A program made the translations under genes and the position numbers. The notes below the pieces were generated by a model. That model was not told the origin of the DNA. It did not search any database and saw only the letters and a program-made list of their open reading frames with translations. 64,000 nucleotides of DNA, from NCBI RefSeq assembly GCF_009915155.1, contig NZ_JAABLM010000001.1, forward strand, positions 248,001 to 312,000. The letters run 5' to 3'. This DNA comes from Flavobacterium ichthyis. Its GTDB lineage: Bacteria > Bacteroidota > Bacteroidia > Flavobacteriales > Flavobacteriaceae. Below are positions 26,610 through 38,442 of this stretch, piece after piece (the first letter of the stretch is position 1; the number at the start of each line of letters is the position of its first letter).

Positions 26610-28969
26610 TTAAGATTTTAAATCAATAATCTTAACCTCGGAGATTAATTTTCCATCAGCGGAGAAACCTTCGATTTTTAGTTTTACCTTTTCTTGATTA
26701 TAGTTGGGAATATTAAATGAAAATTCGCCTTTATCGTGAGTCAAAATTGCCAGAATCCAATTAATTAATCCGAAATTTTGAAACCCCGGATTATCAAAAG
26801 AATTATATGTTGAATTTTTAAAAGACTGTATTTTTGAAAATGCATTCTTAATTTCGAAAACTTTAGCATCATTTTGTTGATTATTGTTAAATGTGCCTTT
26901 GCGTTTGTAAATCTTGATAATACCTTGGTTATTATTTACTGATGCTACAATTGCATTCGGATTTAAATATATCTCATCAATTTCGGCCATTCTCATATTT
27001 AATAAATTGTCAAAATTAATTTGTTGAAGGCCATCGATAAATAATATGGGAACGTTTCGGGCGCCATTGATCGTTGTCCTAGATCTACCATAAATTTCCA
27101 CTACTAGTGATGTTGTATTTACGGGTACTTCAAAACCGTTGTTTCGGATGTAGTCTAGCACCTCCGTGTTATCCCTTTCATCTACCTTATAACCTCTTAA
27201 ATTAGCATTTCCTAGTACTCTATTATACTTTAAAATGTTTTTTTGATCCACTTCAATGATTACGTCATCGAGGGTTATTGATCTTTCAGAAAATTTTGGT
27301 AATTCATATTCTTTTGTGATGGGTAAACATTCAGATTTATTTAAGTGAAACGGGAATTTAGACGCACGTCTCCCATAAAGAAGTTGTGGGTAAAGTTTAA
27401 GATCTGTAGATTTATTTTTTTCATCCACTAACGTAAAATTTACCCAAGTCGAATCAGCTAAAATTAGATTATTAAAGTAAAACTCGTTCTTTTCATTTAT
27501 CTCAGCAGACTCGTTTATTCCTGCTGCTAAAGAAAACATTCTAACTCTATACTTTTTTTTATCCTTTAAAGTTTGGTTTATAGTTCCTTTCAGCGTGATA
27601 CCAAAGTCAAAAGGATTGGTTTCTTTGGGAGGATTTGAAATAATATTTTCCCATTTATACTTTGTCGAATTGTTAGTAAGTAATAATAAATCTATGGCGT
27701 AGTGTTTTAATTTTGAGATGTCCTCAAAATAATAATGGGTATCTTTTGAAATGTTCTTTATATAAGGATATAATAAAAACGAAGAAAGTAGATTTTGTTC
27801 GGCATGAGTTTCTAAACTACGTTCAGGTAATACCGAAACACTTATAGAATTGGTAGGTAAATTTAATTTTCCTTTAAATTGTATTGAGTCACGTGATTTT
27901 TTTAAGATGGACAAATTAGCCGAGAGAAGGGTATCTGGATATTTAAAAATCGATCGCTCCGCATGCTGATTTTTCTCGTCATCGATAACACGGATATTAC
28001 TTACTCCGGCTCTTAAATTTTCGTTTGAAAATATTATAGTTTGTTCAAGCTTTTCGTTTGAAAAATTAATATCAAAGAGATTGAGAGATTCATCTTGATG
28101 CACAAGTAGAAATAATTTTTTGGATTGATAATGTGGCAAACTTTTTTCATTAATTCTAACAGTAGCAACCGTTTTATCTTTTAATGAAAAATTACTTACC
28201 TCTAAAGCAATTCCGGTAGATGTTGCAGGTGGAAGAAACTTTTCTACCTTCATACCGTCAAGGATTATAACTGCCTTTAATGTCTGATTTGCAGTAAATT
28301 TGAACTTTCCTAAGCCATACTTATTAATTGCTACTTTTTGAAGTAATTTATCCTCATTAGTGCGAATTTCCATTTCACTAACGGGAATAGGATTTCCATT
28401 ACAATCAACAATTTTAACACCAACAACATTGGGAATGTCTGCAATAATTTTTCCTCCTTCCGGAAAAAACATAATAGTTGATTGCGCTTTATTGGGCTCT
28501 GTCGAACAAATAAGGCCTTTCTCTTTCTTATTCAGTACTTGTATTTCATATACTGATGATTCGTCTTCATGAAAATTATTCATCCAGTTGGTAAATACCT
28601 GAACATAATACTTACCACTTTTCAAAGAGTCGTTCAAATCAAAATTCCCTGTAAAATTACCGTTGCTTGAAAACAAAAGTTGCTCCGCTACTTTTCCTCC
28701 ATTTTCGTCATAAAGACTGCATAAACGTTCGTAGTATTATAAAATGGAAGATTATTTTTTCGATGGTAAACGTAACCTTTAAACCAAATTTTTTCATTTG
28801 TTAAGTAAACTTCCTTACTAAATTGAACATGAATATTTTCCCGCTCCAGGAAAAAATAGTCTTCAATGGCTTTCGCTATTGCCTGTTTCTTATTATCGAC
28901 TTCTTGTGCGTTACCATCATAAAACGCTAAAAAAAATACCGAAACGGTAAAAAATAAAATTTTTCTCAT
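26610..28969 (-). pseudogene. MG2/TonB-plug-like envelope protein, frameshifted
   Basis: One gene split by a single-base deletion. The first piece (28969 to 28688) has a signal peptide MRKILFFTVSVFF, then VQFSKEVYLTNEKIWFKGYVY and TTNVYAV, and stops early. Shifting frame near 28711-28718 continues as LYDENGGKVAEQLLFSSNG directly into the second piece (688 residues). That piece contains macroglobulin-like/carboxypeptidase-like modules and a plug-like domain (about 470-600: DDVIIEVDQ, NVPILFIDGLQQ, DEIYLNPNA) but no barrel. Homologues of this layout are abundant in Bacteroidota and of unknown role. The shift may be real decay or an assembly error. Confidence 0.8.
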
Positions 28970-29006
28970 ATTAGGGAGGCTCATATTTTTTTTGAAATTT
29001 TTAAAC

Positions 29007-29045
29007 ATAAAAAAAGACGCAGGGTAAGTTGCGTCTTTTTTTTTA
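29007..29045 (-). terminator. groEL terminator
   Basis: Stem aaaaagacgca / tgcgtcttttt; T run on the minus strand after groEL. Confidence 0.85.
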
Positions 29046-29060
29046 AATATCAAAATAATA

Positions 29061-30695
<1,635 letters not shown>

Positions 30696-30774
30696 CTAAT
30701 TTTATTTTTAAGTTTTAAGTTTTGAAAGTATTAATTTTCAAATTTTTGTTCCCCTTTCCGGGATAAAAGAAGGC

Positions 30775-31050
30775 TTAAATTATCGCAAGGATGTCATCTT
30801 CACGCATAATCAAATAATCTTTTCCTTCTAATTTCAGTTCGGTACCAGCGTATTTCCCATACAAAACCGAATCGCCTACTTTTACAGTCATGTCATGGTC
30901 TTTGGTACCATTTCCAACCGCTACAACGGTTCCTTTTTGCGGTTTTTCTTTTGCAGTATCCGGAATAAAAATTCCTGAAGCAGTTTTGGTCTCCGCGGCG
31001 GCAGGTTCAACCAAAACACGATCTGATAATGGTTTAATGTTTAAAGCCAT
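30775..31050 (-). CDS. groES: 10-kDa co-chaperonin GroES
   Basis: 91 residues, normal size. The mobile loop [14 protein letters not shown] and the start [12 protein letters not shown] are characteristic. It lies 82 bp upstream of groEL and downstream of secG, after the secG terminator, so groESL probably has its own promoter (see the regulatory entry). Confidence 0.98.
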   Translation of the reverse strand: MALNIKPLSDRVLVEPAAAETKTASGIFIPDTAKEKPQKGTVVAVGNGTKDHDMTVKVGDSVLYGKYAGTELKLEGKDYLIMREDDILAII

Positions 31051-31090
31051 AATTATTTTAAATTTTTAATATTAATGTTTGGTTTCTGTT

Positions 31091-31126
31091 TAGTCAGAAA
31101 TTATGCCAATTGACAAAAGTGACATT
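31091..31126 (-). promoter_or_regulatory. candidate heat-shock promoter/operator of groESL
   Basis: On the minus strand there is a direct repeat TGTCA-CTTT-TGTCA (31124-31111), then TTGGCATAATTTCTGA (31111-31096), about 45 bp before groES. TTGGCA resembles a sigma-54 -24 element, but the -12 GC is absent (GA). A gene for a sigma-54-type activator is four genes upstream. Tentative. Confidence 0.35.
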
Positions 31127-31136
31127 TTGTACAAAA

Positions 31137-31170
31137 AAAAATGCCAACATCTGACGTGTTGGCATTTTTT
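31137..31170 (-). terminator. secG terminator
   Basis: Stem aaatgccaaca / tgttggcattt with T run. Confidence 0.85.
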
Positions 31171-31187
31171 GTAAAATCAATTTTTTA

Positions 31188-31562
31188 TTATTGAGCTGTA
31201 TCTGCTGGTGCTGCTGGAGCTGTCGTTGCTGGTGTTGCTGGAGTAGCAGTTCCATCTGCTGGAGTTGCCGCAGGAACTTGTTGCGCTGGAGTAGCATTTG
31301 GATCAATTAATTTTGAACCAGAATCTCCAAAAGTTCCTGTAAAACTTAAGGCAGAAAGTAAAATCAAAATAATTAGTGCAGTAGCCAACGTCCAAGTACT
31401 TTTATCCAAAAAGTCTGACGTTTTTTGAACGCCACCAATTTGACCACCACCTCCAAGAGTGGAAGACAAACCGCCACCTTTAGGGTTTTGCACCATAATT
31501 ACTAGAACTAATAAAAAACAAACAATGGTGATCAACACCAAGAAAATTGTGAAAGTACTCAT
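31188..31562 (-). CDS. secG: preprotein translocase subunit SecG
   Basis: 124 residues. Two transmembrane helices (about 3-23 and 56-76) flank the conserved MVQNPKGGGLSSTLGG loop typical of SecG. A 45-residue Ala/Pro/Thr low-complexity tail follows, longer than the enterobacterial protein. It assists SecYEG translocation. It lies 3 bp after the TPR gene, so it is co-transcribed. Confidence 0.93.
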   Translation of the reverse strand: MSTFTIFLVLITIVCFLLVLVIMVQNPKGGGLSSTLGGGGQIGGVQKTSDFLDKSTWTLATALIILILLSALSFTGTFGDSGSKLIDPNATPAQQVPAATPADGTATPATPATTAPAAPADTAQ

Positions 31563-31565
31563 TTT

Positions 31566-32540
31566 TTAACTATTGTTATTTTGTTGTAACGTCTTAATAT
31601 CCAAAATTCGGTCTGCAAAGAAATGACTTTTTTCCGGATATTTCAAAATTAAAATTTCATAAGCTTGAATTGCTTTAGAATATTTTTTTTGTTCGAGGTA
31701 AACTTTCGCTAAAGTTTCGGTCATGAGATAAGAGTTATCAGCTGACGAACGCTCTAAAACCGGCGGATTTACGGCAATTGTTTTCGATGGAACAATCTTC
31801 GGGTTGGTTTCAATGAATCTATCAATCAACGCGGCTTGTTGCAATTTTTCAGGATCAGCCTCTGTTTTTTCTTCAGAATTTTCCGCAACTTCCGGTTTTT
31901 CTTCACGTTCAATAGGTTTGAAACTGGCGAGTTGCAACCATTCGTGGAAAGAATGTGTTTCGGTTCGAGAAAATTCTAACGGTTTGCCAATTTGTAATTT
32001 TTCTTCTGCCGTTTTTTGAGGATTTTCTGCTGTAGCCGTTTCGGTTTCTGGGTTATTTTTTACGGCAAAAGTGTCTCGGGTTACCGATTGGTCTTCAGTT
32101 AGGTTTTCCGGAACGATTTCTTCTACTTTTGGGGTTGCTTCTTTGATGGAAGTGAGAATGGATTGTTCCAATGTATTTTTAGGAACAAAACTTTCGGGAT
32201 GGGTTTCTTCGGTTTTCGGCGGAAGGATTATTTCTAAATCATTGACCATGATTTCCCGAATTCGGGCTTCTTTTTCGTCGCGGAAGGCTTTGTTGATGGC
32301 CATAAAATTTTCCGAAGTGATGAATTCGAAAAGTACGCTTCTGTCTGTTGTATGAGCGGCGGTAAGCTTGAGTTGTTGGTTGTATTTAAAACTGTCTTGG
32401 TTGTAAAGTCCTTTTAAATAAATGGCTCTTGCGCTTTGAAAATAGGGAAATTCTTCCACGAGTTTTTCCATGGAAAATGTTTGCCTGTCACCGATGGTGG
32501 TGGGTTGACTCAACAGGTTTGTAAATTCGGCTATGTTCAC
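31566..32540 (-). CDS. TPR-like protein of the secG/lptE cluster
   Basis: 324 residues, no signal peptide. An N-terminal helical region (MNIAEFTNLLSQP to about 110) is followed by a long Glu/Thr/Pro-rich acidic linker and a C-terminal tetratricopeptide pair (about 270-315: TETLAKVYLEQKKYSKAIQAYEILILKYPEKS). The gene keeps a fixed place between lptE and secG in Flavobacteriia. Function unknown; probably a cytosolic scaffold. Confidence 0.8.
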   Translation of the reverse strand: MNIAEFTNLLSQPTTIGDRQTFSMEKLVEEFPYFQSARAIYLKGLYNQDSFKYNQQLKLTAAHTTDRSVLFEFITSENFMAINKAFRDEKEARIREIMVNDLEIILPPKTEETHPESFVPKNTLEQSILTSIKEATPKVEEIVPENLTEDQSVTRDTFAVKNNPETETATAENPQKTAEEKLQIGKPLEFSRTETHSFHEWLQLASFKPIEREEKPEVAENSEEKTEADPEKLQQAALIDRFIETNPKIVPSKTIAVNPPVLERSSADNSYLMTETLAKVYLEQKKYSKAIQAYEILILKYPEKSHFFADRILDIKTLQQNNNS

Positions 32541-32568
32541 TTTTTATTTTTTAGGTTTTTGTATGGCT

Positions 32569-32723
32569 TAGCCCCGGCAGAGCGGAAAGCCCTGAGGTGA
32601 AAAAAAATTATTTTTCCCGAACCGGCAGAGCGACTCCCGAACCTTCGGGAGAAGCTCCTGACGGGAGATGGAAAAATATTTTTTTTCCTGAAGGCTTGCA
32701 GCGACGACGGGTTCCCGGCTCCT
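32569..32723 (+). repeat. dispersed repeat family 2, long form
   Basis: Starts agccccggcagagcggaaag, contains the inner palindrome cccgaaccttcggga and paired gacgggagatgg / ggaaaaat arms, and ends cagcgacgacgggttcccggctcc. It lies between lptE and the TPR gene. Same start and end motifs as 51430-51540 and 59739-59888. Confidence 0.7.
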
Positions 32724-32739
32724 CAAAATTATTTTTATT

Positions 32740-33246
32740 TTACCATTTTGCCAACGATTGGTTGAAAATATCTTGGGTGATGCGTTCGTAAATTTCGTCG
32801 AGTGCGGTATTGAGAAGGGCTCCTACAAGTTGCTGTTCGCCAGGGTAATCGTAGAAAAAAGAGAAGGGTTTTTCGAAATTTTCTTCCTCTTTTTTGGTGT
32901 TGATGAAACGCACGTTGATGCGAATGGTGAGGCGGTTTTGTGCGGCACGTTGATCGGCAGTTGCGGTCATTGGTGCGATGCGATAATCGACAATTTCGCC
33001 TTCATAAATTAAATCTCCGCCTTCGTTTGTGAGGGAAAGATTGGTTTGGTTTTGAATGAGATCTTGCAGGCGAAGCGTGAATCGACGGTCAATTCCGGGT
33101 TCAATAAGATCCGCATTATTTTGAAAAAAATTCACCTGAAAGGTTTCGGCATCGATTTTTCCGGTTCCTGTAAAATTATACACGCCACAACTGTTCACGC
33201 TCAATGCGATGAGAAAAACGATGATTATCTTTTGTGCTGTTTTCAT
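32740..33246 (-). CDS. lptE: LPS assembly lipoprotein LptE
   Basis: 168 residues. Lipoprotein signal MKTAQKIIIVFLIALSVNSCGVYNFTG, and the Bacteroidota LptE pattern with FFQN and a conserved C-terminal helix (ALDEIYERITQDIFNQSLAKW). It partners LptD in inserting LPS in the outer membrane. It begins 3 bp after the sigma-54-type activator gene, so the two are translationally linked. Confidence 0.85.
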   Translation of the reverse strand: MKTAQKIIIVFLIALSVNSCGVYNFTGTGKIDAETFQVNFFQNNADLIEPGIDRRFTLRLQDLIQNQTNLSLTNEGGDLIYEGEIVDYRIAPMTATADQRAAQNRLTIRINVRFINTKKEEENFEKPFSFFYDYPGEQQLVGALLNTALDEIYERITQDIFNQSLAKW

Positions 33247-33249
33247 TTT

Positions 33250-34515
33250 TTACAGGTTGAATTGTTTGATTTTTCTGTAAAGTGTTCGCTCAGAAATTCC
33301 GAGTTCGTCGGCGGCCGCTTTGCGTTTGCCTTTGTTTTTTTCGAGTGATTTTTTAATCATTTCGATTTCTTTTTCTTCTAATTTTAAAACTTCTTCTTCT
33401 TCGATGGTTTCAGCAAAGGTGAAATTTTCGTCGTTTTCATCGTCAAATTCTTCTACTTGGTGTTTTGGCGTAGCGATGACGGAAACGGGCGTTTCTTCTT
33501 GATAATTGTAGCTTTTTTCGGGCGAAGGTTGGTTCCCATAAATTTTTTGGATAAGACCTTTGTTGTTTTCCTGCACTTTTGTGCTTCCGTTTTGCATGAG
33601 TTCGAGCGTGAGTTTTTTGAGATCGTTAAGATCGCTTTTCATGTCAAACAAAACTTTGTAGAGAATTTCGCGTTCGTTGCTAAAATCACTTTCGCTTTTT
33701 TTGTCTCGAACTACGGCAGGAAGATTGGAACCTTCTGCGGGAAGGTAGGATTGTAAGGTATTAGCCGAGATTTCGCGGTTGGTTTCGAGGACAGAAATTT
33801 GTTCGGCAACGTTACGCAATTGTCGAATGTTTCCGCTCCAGCGAAATTGTAATAGAAATTGCACCGCATTATCATTTAACTTAATGGGTGGCATTTTATA
33901 TTTGTGAGCAAAATCTGAGGCAAATTTTCTAAACAACAAATGAATATCGTCTTTACGATCACGAAGTGGTGGTAATTGAATGTCCACGGTACTTAAACGA
34001 TAATAAAGGTCTTCCCGAAATTTTCCTTTTTCGATGGCATCGAACATATTGACGTTTGTGGCGGCTACGATGCGAACATTTGTTTTTTGCACTTGTGAGG
34101 ATCCTACTTTTATAAATTCGCCGTTTTCGAGTACACGAAGTAAGCGAACTTGTGTTGTTAAAGGCAGTTCTCCTACTTCGTCTAAAAAAATGGTACCCCC
34201 GTCGGCTACTTCAAAATAACCTTCACGAGTAGAAGTAGCTCCTGTGAATGCGCCTTTTTCGTGTCCAAAAAGTTCTGAATCAATGGTTCCTTCGGGAATG
34301 GCACCACAGTTTACGGCTATATATTTTCCGTGTTTTCGATGGGATAACGAATGAATTATTTTTGGGATGCTTTCTTTACCAACGCCACTTTCGCCTGCTA
34401 CTAAAACAGAAATATCAGTTGGAGCTACTTGAATGGCTTTTTCAATGGCACGATTGAGCTTAGGATCATTCCCGATGATTTCAAAACGCTGTTTTATTGC
34501 TTGTACTGATTCCAT
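33250..34515 (-). CDS. sigma-54-dependent AAA+ transcriptional activator
   Basis: 421 residues. There is no receiver domain; the AAA+ domain starts near residue 10. Walker A GESGVGKES, the sigma-54 contact loop GAFTGA, Walker B GTIFLDEVGEL and arginine-finger region FREDLYYRL are all present. An acidic linker follows and the protein ends in a Fis-type helix-turn-helix (KRKAAADELGISERTLYRKIKQF). It is probably constitutively assembled or regulated by a partner. Targets unknown; gene order with lptE, secG and groESL suggests envelope/protein-quality stress. Confidence 0.93.
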   Translation of the reverse strand: MESVQAIKQRFEIIGNDPKLNRAIEKAIQVAPTDISVLVAGESGVGKESIPKIIHSLSHRKHGKYIAVNCGAIPEGTIDSELFGHEKGAFTGATSTREGYFEVADGGTIFLDEVGELPLTTQVRLLRVLENGEFIKVGSSQVQKTNVRIVAATNVNMFDAIEKGKFREDLYYRLSTVDIQLPPLRDRKDDIHLLFRKFASDFAHKYKMPPIKLNDNAVQFLLQFRWSGNIRQLRNVAEQISVLETNREISANTLQSYLPAEGSNLPAVVRDKKSESDFSNEREILYKVLFDMKSDLNDLKKLTLELMQNGSTKVQENNKGLIQKIYGNQPSPEKSYNYQEETPVSVIATPKHQVEEFDDENDENFTFAETIEEEEVLKLEEKEIEMIKKSLEKNKGKRKAAADELGISERTLYRKIKQFNL

Positions 34516-34524
34516 GTAAAATTG

Positions 34525-34583
34525 GTTTAAGGTTTAAAGTTCCACGTTAACGCTATCACTTTAAACTTTGAACTTTAAACTTT
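34525..34583. repeat. imperfect inverted repeat of tttaaag phrases
   Basis: ggtttaaagttc and gaactttaaac arms in the spacer between miaB and the activator gene. May form a weak stem; no T run of note. Confidence 0.5.
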
Positions 34584-36032
34584 TTAATTCATTTCCGAAA
34601 AACCTTGGGCTTCACCAATTAAAGTGGCGGAGGTGCAATGCGTGATTTTTACATTCACGAAATCTCCTGGTTTATAATTGCCTTTTGGGAACACAACGGT
34701 GGTGTTTTGCGAGTTCCTTCCTGACCAGAAATGGGGTGATTTTTTGGATTCTTTTTCAATTAATACTTCAACCATTTGGTTTAAAAATCTGGCGGTTCTT
34801 TCGGCGCTTAATTTTTGCTGAAGATCTACAATTTCCTGTAAACGGCGTTTTTTTGTTTCTTCCGGAACATCATCTTCCATTTTTCGGGCTGCTAAAGTTC
34901 CGGGACGTTCAGAATAAGAAAACATATAACCAAAGTCGTATTTTACATATTCCATCAACGTTAAAGTATCTTGGTGATCTTGTTCGGTTTCGGTTGGAAA
35001 ACCGCTAATCATATCTTGCGAAATAGAACAATCCGGAATAATATTGCGGATTTTATCAATCAACGCCATGTATTCTTCACGCGTGTGTTGGCGATTCATT
35101 TCTTTCAATATTCTGGTGCTTCCAGATTGAACTGGCAAGTGAATGTAGTTACAAACGTTATTATTATTAGCAATTACATGTAACACTTCTTCGTGCATGT
35201 CTTGCGGATTTGAAGTAGAAAAACGGAATCGCATTTTTGGGAATGCTTTGGCAACCATGTCTAATAATTGTGCAAAATCTACGGCTGTTGCTTTCTGCAT
35301 TTCAGTAGCTTTTACAAAATCTTTTTTGAGTCCACCACCATACCAAAGGTAACTGTCCACATTTTGCCCTAAAAGCGTAACTTCTTTATATCCTTTTTGG
35401 TACAAATCTGAAATTTCTTCCAAAATACTTTGCGGTTCGCGACTTCTTTCTCTTCCTCGAGTAAACGGAACTACGCAAAAAGTACACATATTATCACATC
35501 CTCTGGTGATAGAAACTAAAGCGGTAACACCATTGCTATTTAAACGAATTGGCGCCACATCACCATAGGTTTCGTCTTTAGAAAGTACAACGTTGATGGC
35601 ATCTCTACCTTCATCAACTTCTTTTAATAAGTTAGGCAAATCCTTGTAAGCATCTGGACCTACAACAAGATCCACAATTTTTTCTTGTTCGAGAAACTGG
35701 CTTTTGAGTCGTTCTGCCATACAACCTAAAACCCCTACTTTCATTCCGGGATTTAGAGAGCGTTTTACCGCGTTGTATTTTTCGAGACGCTTGCGAACAG
35801 TTTGTTCGGCTTTGTCACGAATAGAACAAGTATTAACCAACACTAAATCAGCTTCTTCGAGATTTTGCGTAGTATTGAAACCGTTTTCCAATAAAATAGA
35901 AGCCACGATTTCGCTATCGGAAAAATTCATTGAGCAGCCGTAACTTTCAATGAATAACTTCTTTGTATTGTGTGTTTTTGGTTCTAATACTAAACTTTCG
36001 CCTTGTTTGCTTTCTTCAATAATCTTTTCCAT
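34584..36032 (-). CDS. miaB: tRNA-2-methylthio-N6-dimethylallyladenosine synthase
   Basis: 482 residues. A radical-SAM methylthiotransferase that modifies A37 in tRNAs reading UNN codons. The UPF0004 domain has its three cluster cysteines (YGCSMN, NTCSI, GCMAERL), the radical-SAM triad is in GCDNMCTFC, and a C-terminal TRAM domain is present. A canonical promoter ends upstream at 36074, so the earlier in-frame ATG at 36107 would precede transcription; the start [10 protein letters not shown] is used. Confidence 0.97.
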   Translation of the reverse strand: MEKIIEESKQGESLVLEPKTHNTKKLFIESYGCSMNFSDSEIVASILLENGFNTTQNLEEADLVLVNTCSIRDKAEQTVRKRLEKYNAVKRSLNPGMKVGVLGCMAERLKSQFLEQEKIVDLVVGPDAYKDLPNLLKEVDEGRDAINVVLSKDETYGDVAPIRLNSNGVTALVSITRGCDNMCTFCVVPFTRGRERSREPQSILEEISDLYQKGYKEVTLLGQNVDSYLWYGGGLKKDFVKATEMQKATAVDFAQLLDMVAKAFPKMRFRFSTSNPQDMHEEVLHVIANNNNVCNYIHLPVQSGSTRILKEMNRQHTREEYMALIDKIRNIIPDCSISQDMISGFPTETEQDHQDTLTLMEYVKYDFGYMFSYSERPGTLAARKMEDDVPEETKKRRLQEIVDLQQKLSAERTARFLNQMVEVLIEKESKKSPHFWSGRNSQNTTVVFPKGNYKPGDFVNVKITHCTSATLIGEAQGFSEMN

Positions 36033-36073
36033 AAATGCTTTTTCAATTCCCGAATTACAAAAATTCTGGTTTG

Positions 36074-36107
36074 CAAATATACAAAGTATTCCGAAAAAAT
36101 ATGACAA
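36074..36107 (-). promoter_or_regulatory. miaB promoter
   Basis: Minus strand: TTG (36107-36105), 23 bp, TATATTTG (36081-36074), about 40 bp before the ATG. Confidence 0.65.
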
Positions 36108-36196
36108 GTTGTCAGAGGAAAAGTGGTAAATTTATAATTTTGAATTACACATGTTTTTCGCTACTCATCAATCATGGTTTTACCACCTAAATGCAG

Positions 36197-36241
36197 AAAA
36201 TCGCACTCAATAACCGAAAGTGTTTGAGGGTGCGATTTTTA
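36197..36241. terminator. terminator downstream of the DUF4199 gene
   Basis: Stem aaaatcgcac...tcaa / ttga...gtgcgatttt with A and T runs on both sides; it lies 170 bp past the DUF4199 stop, so assignment is uncertain. Confidence 0.6.
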
Positions 36242-36411
36242 ATATTTTGCAACCATGTAAAAATTCATCACTAATTTCATTTTGCAGAAATAAAATGTAT
36301 CTTATCTTATAATTATAAAGTACTAAGTTTGAATTTTCCAAGAATCTAAAATCAATCATTAAATTTCTTCGGCACTTGCTCTTATTTTTCTTGAAAAAGT
36401 AATTGGATTCA

Positions 36412-36903
36412 TTAGATTAAATTTTTCTTTGTTTTTACAAAAAATGCCACCACAAGAGAAGTTAGTAATCCCCAAATAAATGCGGAGATAGTGGATTGTA
36501 ACGCATAATTTTCGTAGCTAAAATAAGCTTTTGCCTCTGCTTCGGTTTTGTGATAACCTGTTTTTAGAGAGTAAGTTATTGCATTATCGAAAAAATTTGG
36601 AGTAAGATACTCACTAACAACATACTGCGTTAAAGGAGAAACTGCAGTTAAGATTAAAGTAATAATCATCCCAGTTAAAAACCCCTGCACAAAAGTCATT
36701 TGACCCCCGTAACAATAATTTTTTTTGTCTTTTAATGCCAAAACGTACATCCAAATTGCCGGTATGATAAACAGCATGGTAAGATAAGGATGCAGGTGAA
36801 TGTACTGGTCGTGCAATCCCACCAACCTTTCGATGAGTAACCAGAGTAAACTCACTCCCATAAAAATCATTGACCATTTAATCTCAATTGCGTATTTTTT
36901 CAT
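36412..36903 (-). CDS. DUF4199 membrane protein
   Basis: 163 residues, four hydrophobic helices (about 10-30, 38-57, 70-92, 135-158). DUF4199 is a Bacteroidota family of unknown function: ALKDKKNYCYGGQMTFVQGFLTG is the typical central stretch and AEAKAYFSYENYALQS the later loop. Monocistronic with a canonical promoter. Confidence 0.87.
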   Translation of the reverse strand: MKKYAIEIKWSMIFMGVSLLWLLIERLVGLHDQYIHLHPYLTMLFIIPAIWMYVLALKDKKNYCYGGQMTFVQGFLTGMIITLILTAVSPLTQYVVSEYLTPNFFDNAITYSLKTGYHKTEAEAKAYFSYENYALQSTISAFIWGLLTSLVVAFFVKTKKNLI

Positions 36904-36942
36904 TTTATATAAAATTTTAATAATTGACTTTTTTATCTATTG

Positions 36943-36974
36943 CAAAATTATCTAAAAAAATAATTATTTTTCAA
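36943..36974 (-). promoter_or_regulatory. promoter of DUF4199 gene
   Basis: Minus strand: TTG (36974-36972), 21 bp, TAATTTTG (36950-36943). Confidence 0.6.
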
Positions 36975-37035
36975 AAAATAATATTCTTCAAAACACTCTT
37001 CCGATTAATTTCTGAAAAAAAACTAAAATATTTTT

Positions 37036-37043
37036 TAATTTTG
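37036..37043 (+). promoter_or_regulatory. putative -7 box of the M16 pair
   Basis: TAATTTTG, 62 bp before the start; no -33 TTG at standard distance. Confidence 0.35.
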
Positions 37044-37104
37044 CCGTAACAAAAATTTAATTAAACATACTAATGTTTAAAACAGTAACAAATTATTAAC
37101 GGTT

Positions 37105-38433
37105 ATGAGAAAAACTATAATGGCGTTAAGTTCTGCCTTATTGATTGGCAACGTGGCTTCTGCTCAAAAGGTTTCTTTTGAAGAATACACACTTGACAAT
37201 GGCTTGCATGTTATTTTACATCAAGACAAATCAGCTCCAGTTGTAATTACTTCGGTAATGTACCACGTTGGAGCAAAAGACGAAAACCCGGAACGTACCG
37301 GATTTGCTCACTTTTTTGAACACCTGTTATTTGAAGGTACTAAAAACATTCAAAGAGGAGAATGGTTTAAAATTGTTTCAGGAAATGGTGGTACTAACAA
37401 TGCCAATACTTCTGATGACAGAACTTACTATTTTGAAGTTTTTCCTTCTAATAATACGGAACTTGGTTTGTGGATGGAATCAGAAAGATTAATGCATCCC
37501 GTAATCAACCAAATTGGGGTAGATACTCAAAATGAGGTTGTTAAAGAAGAAAAAAGACTTCGTGTGGACAACCAACCTTACGGAAATTTATTTTCGGCAG
37601 TAAAGGAAAATATTTTTAAAAAACACCCTTACCGTTGGGCTCCAATTGGCTCAATGGAACATTTAGACGCGGCAACGCTTGAAGAATTCCAGGCATTCAA
37701 TAAAAAATTCTACGTGCCAAATAACGCTGTTTTGGTAGTTGCAGGAGATATTGATTATGCTCAAACAATGAAATGGGTGAACCAATATTTTGGGCCAATT
37801 CCTAAAGGAACAACGGATTTGACGAAGCAAAAATTTGTTGAAGATCCAATTACCCAAACAATTTATGCTACTCACGAAGATCCAAACATTCAATTACCAA
37901 TGTTGGTAACGGCTTACAGAACGCCTTCGATGAAAACCCGTGACGCAAAAGTTTTAGACATGATTTCATCTATTTTAAGTGATGGAAAAAGTTCTCGCCT
38001 TTACAAAAAAATCGTAGATGATAAAAAGATGGCATTAGAAATTGGTGCTTTCAATTACAGCCAAGAAGATTACGGTGTATATTTTGTGTACGGATTACCG
38101 ATGGCACCAAATACTACCAAAGATCTAACTAAAGAAATCGACGAAGAAATTTTAAAACTTCAAACGGAATTAATTTCTGAAAGAGATTTCCAAAAATTGC
38201 AAAACAAATTTGAAAACCAATACGTAAACAGCAACACAAGCGTGGAAGGTATTGCCGAAAATCTTGCTACATACTACTTATTGTATGGTGATGTTAACCT
38301 TATTAATAACGAAATCGACATCTACCGTTCGATTACTCGTGAAGAAATCAGAGACGTTGCCAAAAAATATTTGATGCCTAACCAGCGATTGATTCTGGAT
38401 TATGTTCCGGCAAAAGACAAAGCACAAAACTAA
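37105..38433 (+). CDS. M16 zinc metallopeptidase, catalytic subunit
   Basis: 442 residues. Signal peptide to about residue 20 (ALLIGNVASAQ). The inverted zinc motif HFFEH at residues 69-73 and a distal Glu (NEVVKEEKR) mark an active M16 (insulinase/processing peptidase-like) protein. Two M16 half-domains are present. It is followed after 9 bp by a partner without the zinc motif, as in catalytic/non-catalytic M16B heterodimers. Probable periplasmic peptide degradation. Confidence 0.95.
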   Translation: MRKTIMALSSALLIGNVASAQKVSFEEYTLDNGLHVILHQDKSAPVVITSVMYHVGAKDENPERTGFAHFFEHLLFEGTKNIQRGEWFKIVSGNGGTNNANTSDDRTYYFEVFPSNNTELGLWMESERLMHPVINQIGVDTQNEVVKEEKRLRVDNQPYGNLFSAVKENIFKKHPYRWAPIGSMEHLDAATLEEFQAFNKKFYVPNNAVLVVAGDIDYAQTMKWVNQYFGPIPKGTTDLTKQKFVEDPITQTIYATHEDPNIQLPMLVTAYRTPSMKTRDAKVLDMISSILSDGKSSRLYKKIVDDKKMALEIGAFNYSQEDYGVYFVYGLPMAPNTTKDLTKEIDEEILKLQTELISERDFQKLQNKFENQYVNSNTSVEGIAENLATYYLLYGDVNLINNEIDIYRSITREEIRDVAKKYLMPNQRLILDYVPAKDKAQN

Positions 38434-38442
38434 GATTCTATC

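Larger units (their letters stand above)
36033..36411. other. 379-bp spacer between DUF4199 and miaB
   Basis: Contains the miaB promoter and one strong hairpin (own entry). The rest is AT-rich with nothing recognisable. Confidence 0.6.

Noticed and set aside
31094..31306. Gln-rich 70-codon frame over the secG end
   Set aside because: It is the alternative frame of the Ala/Pro/Thr tail of SecG and covers its terminator.
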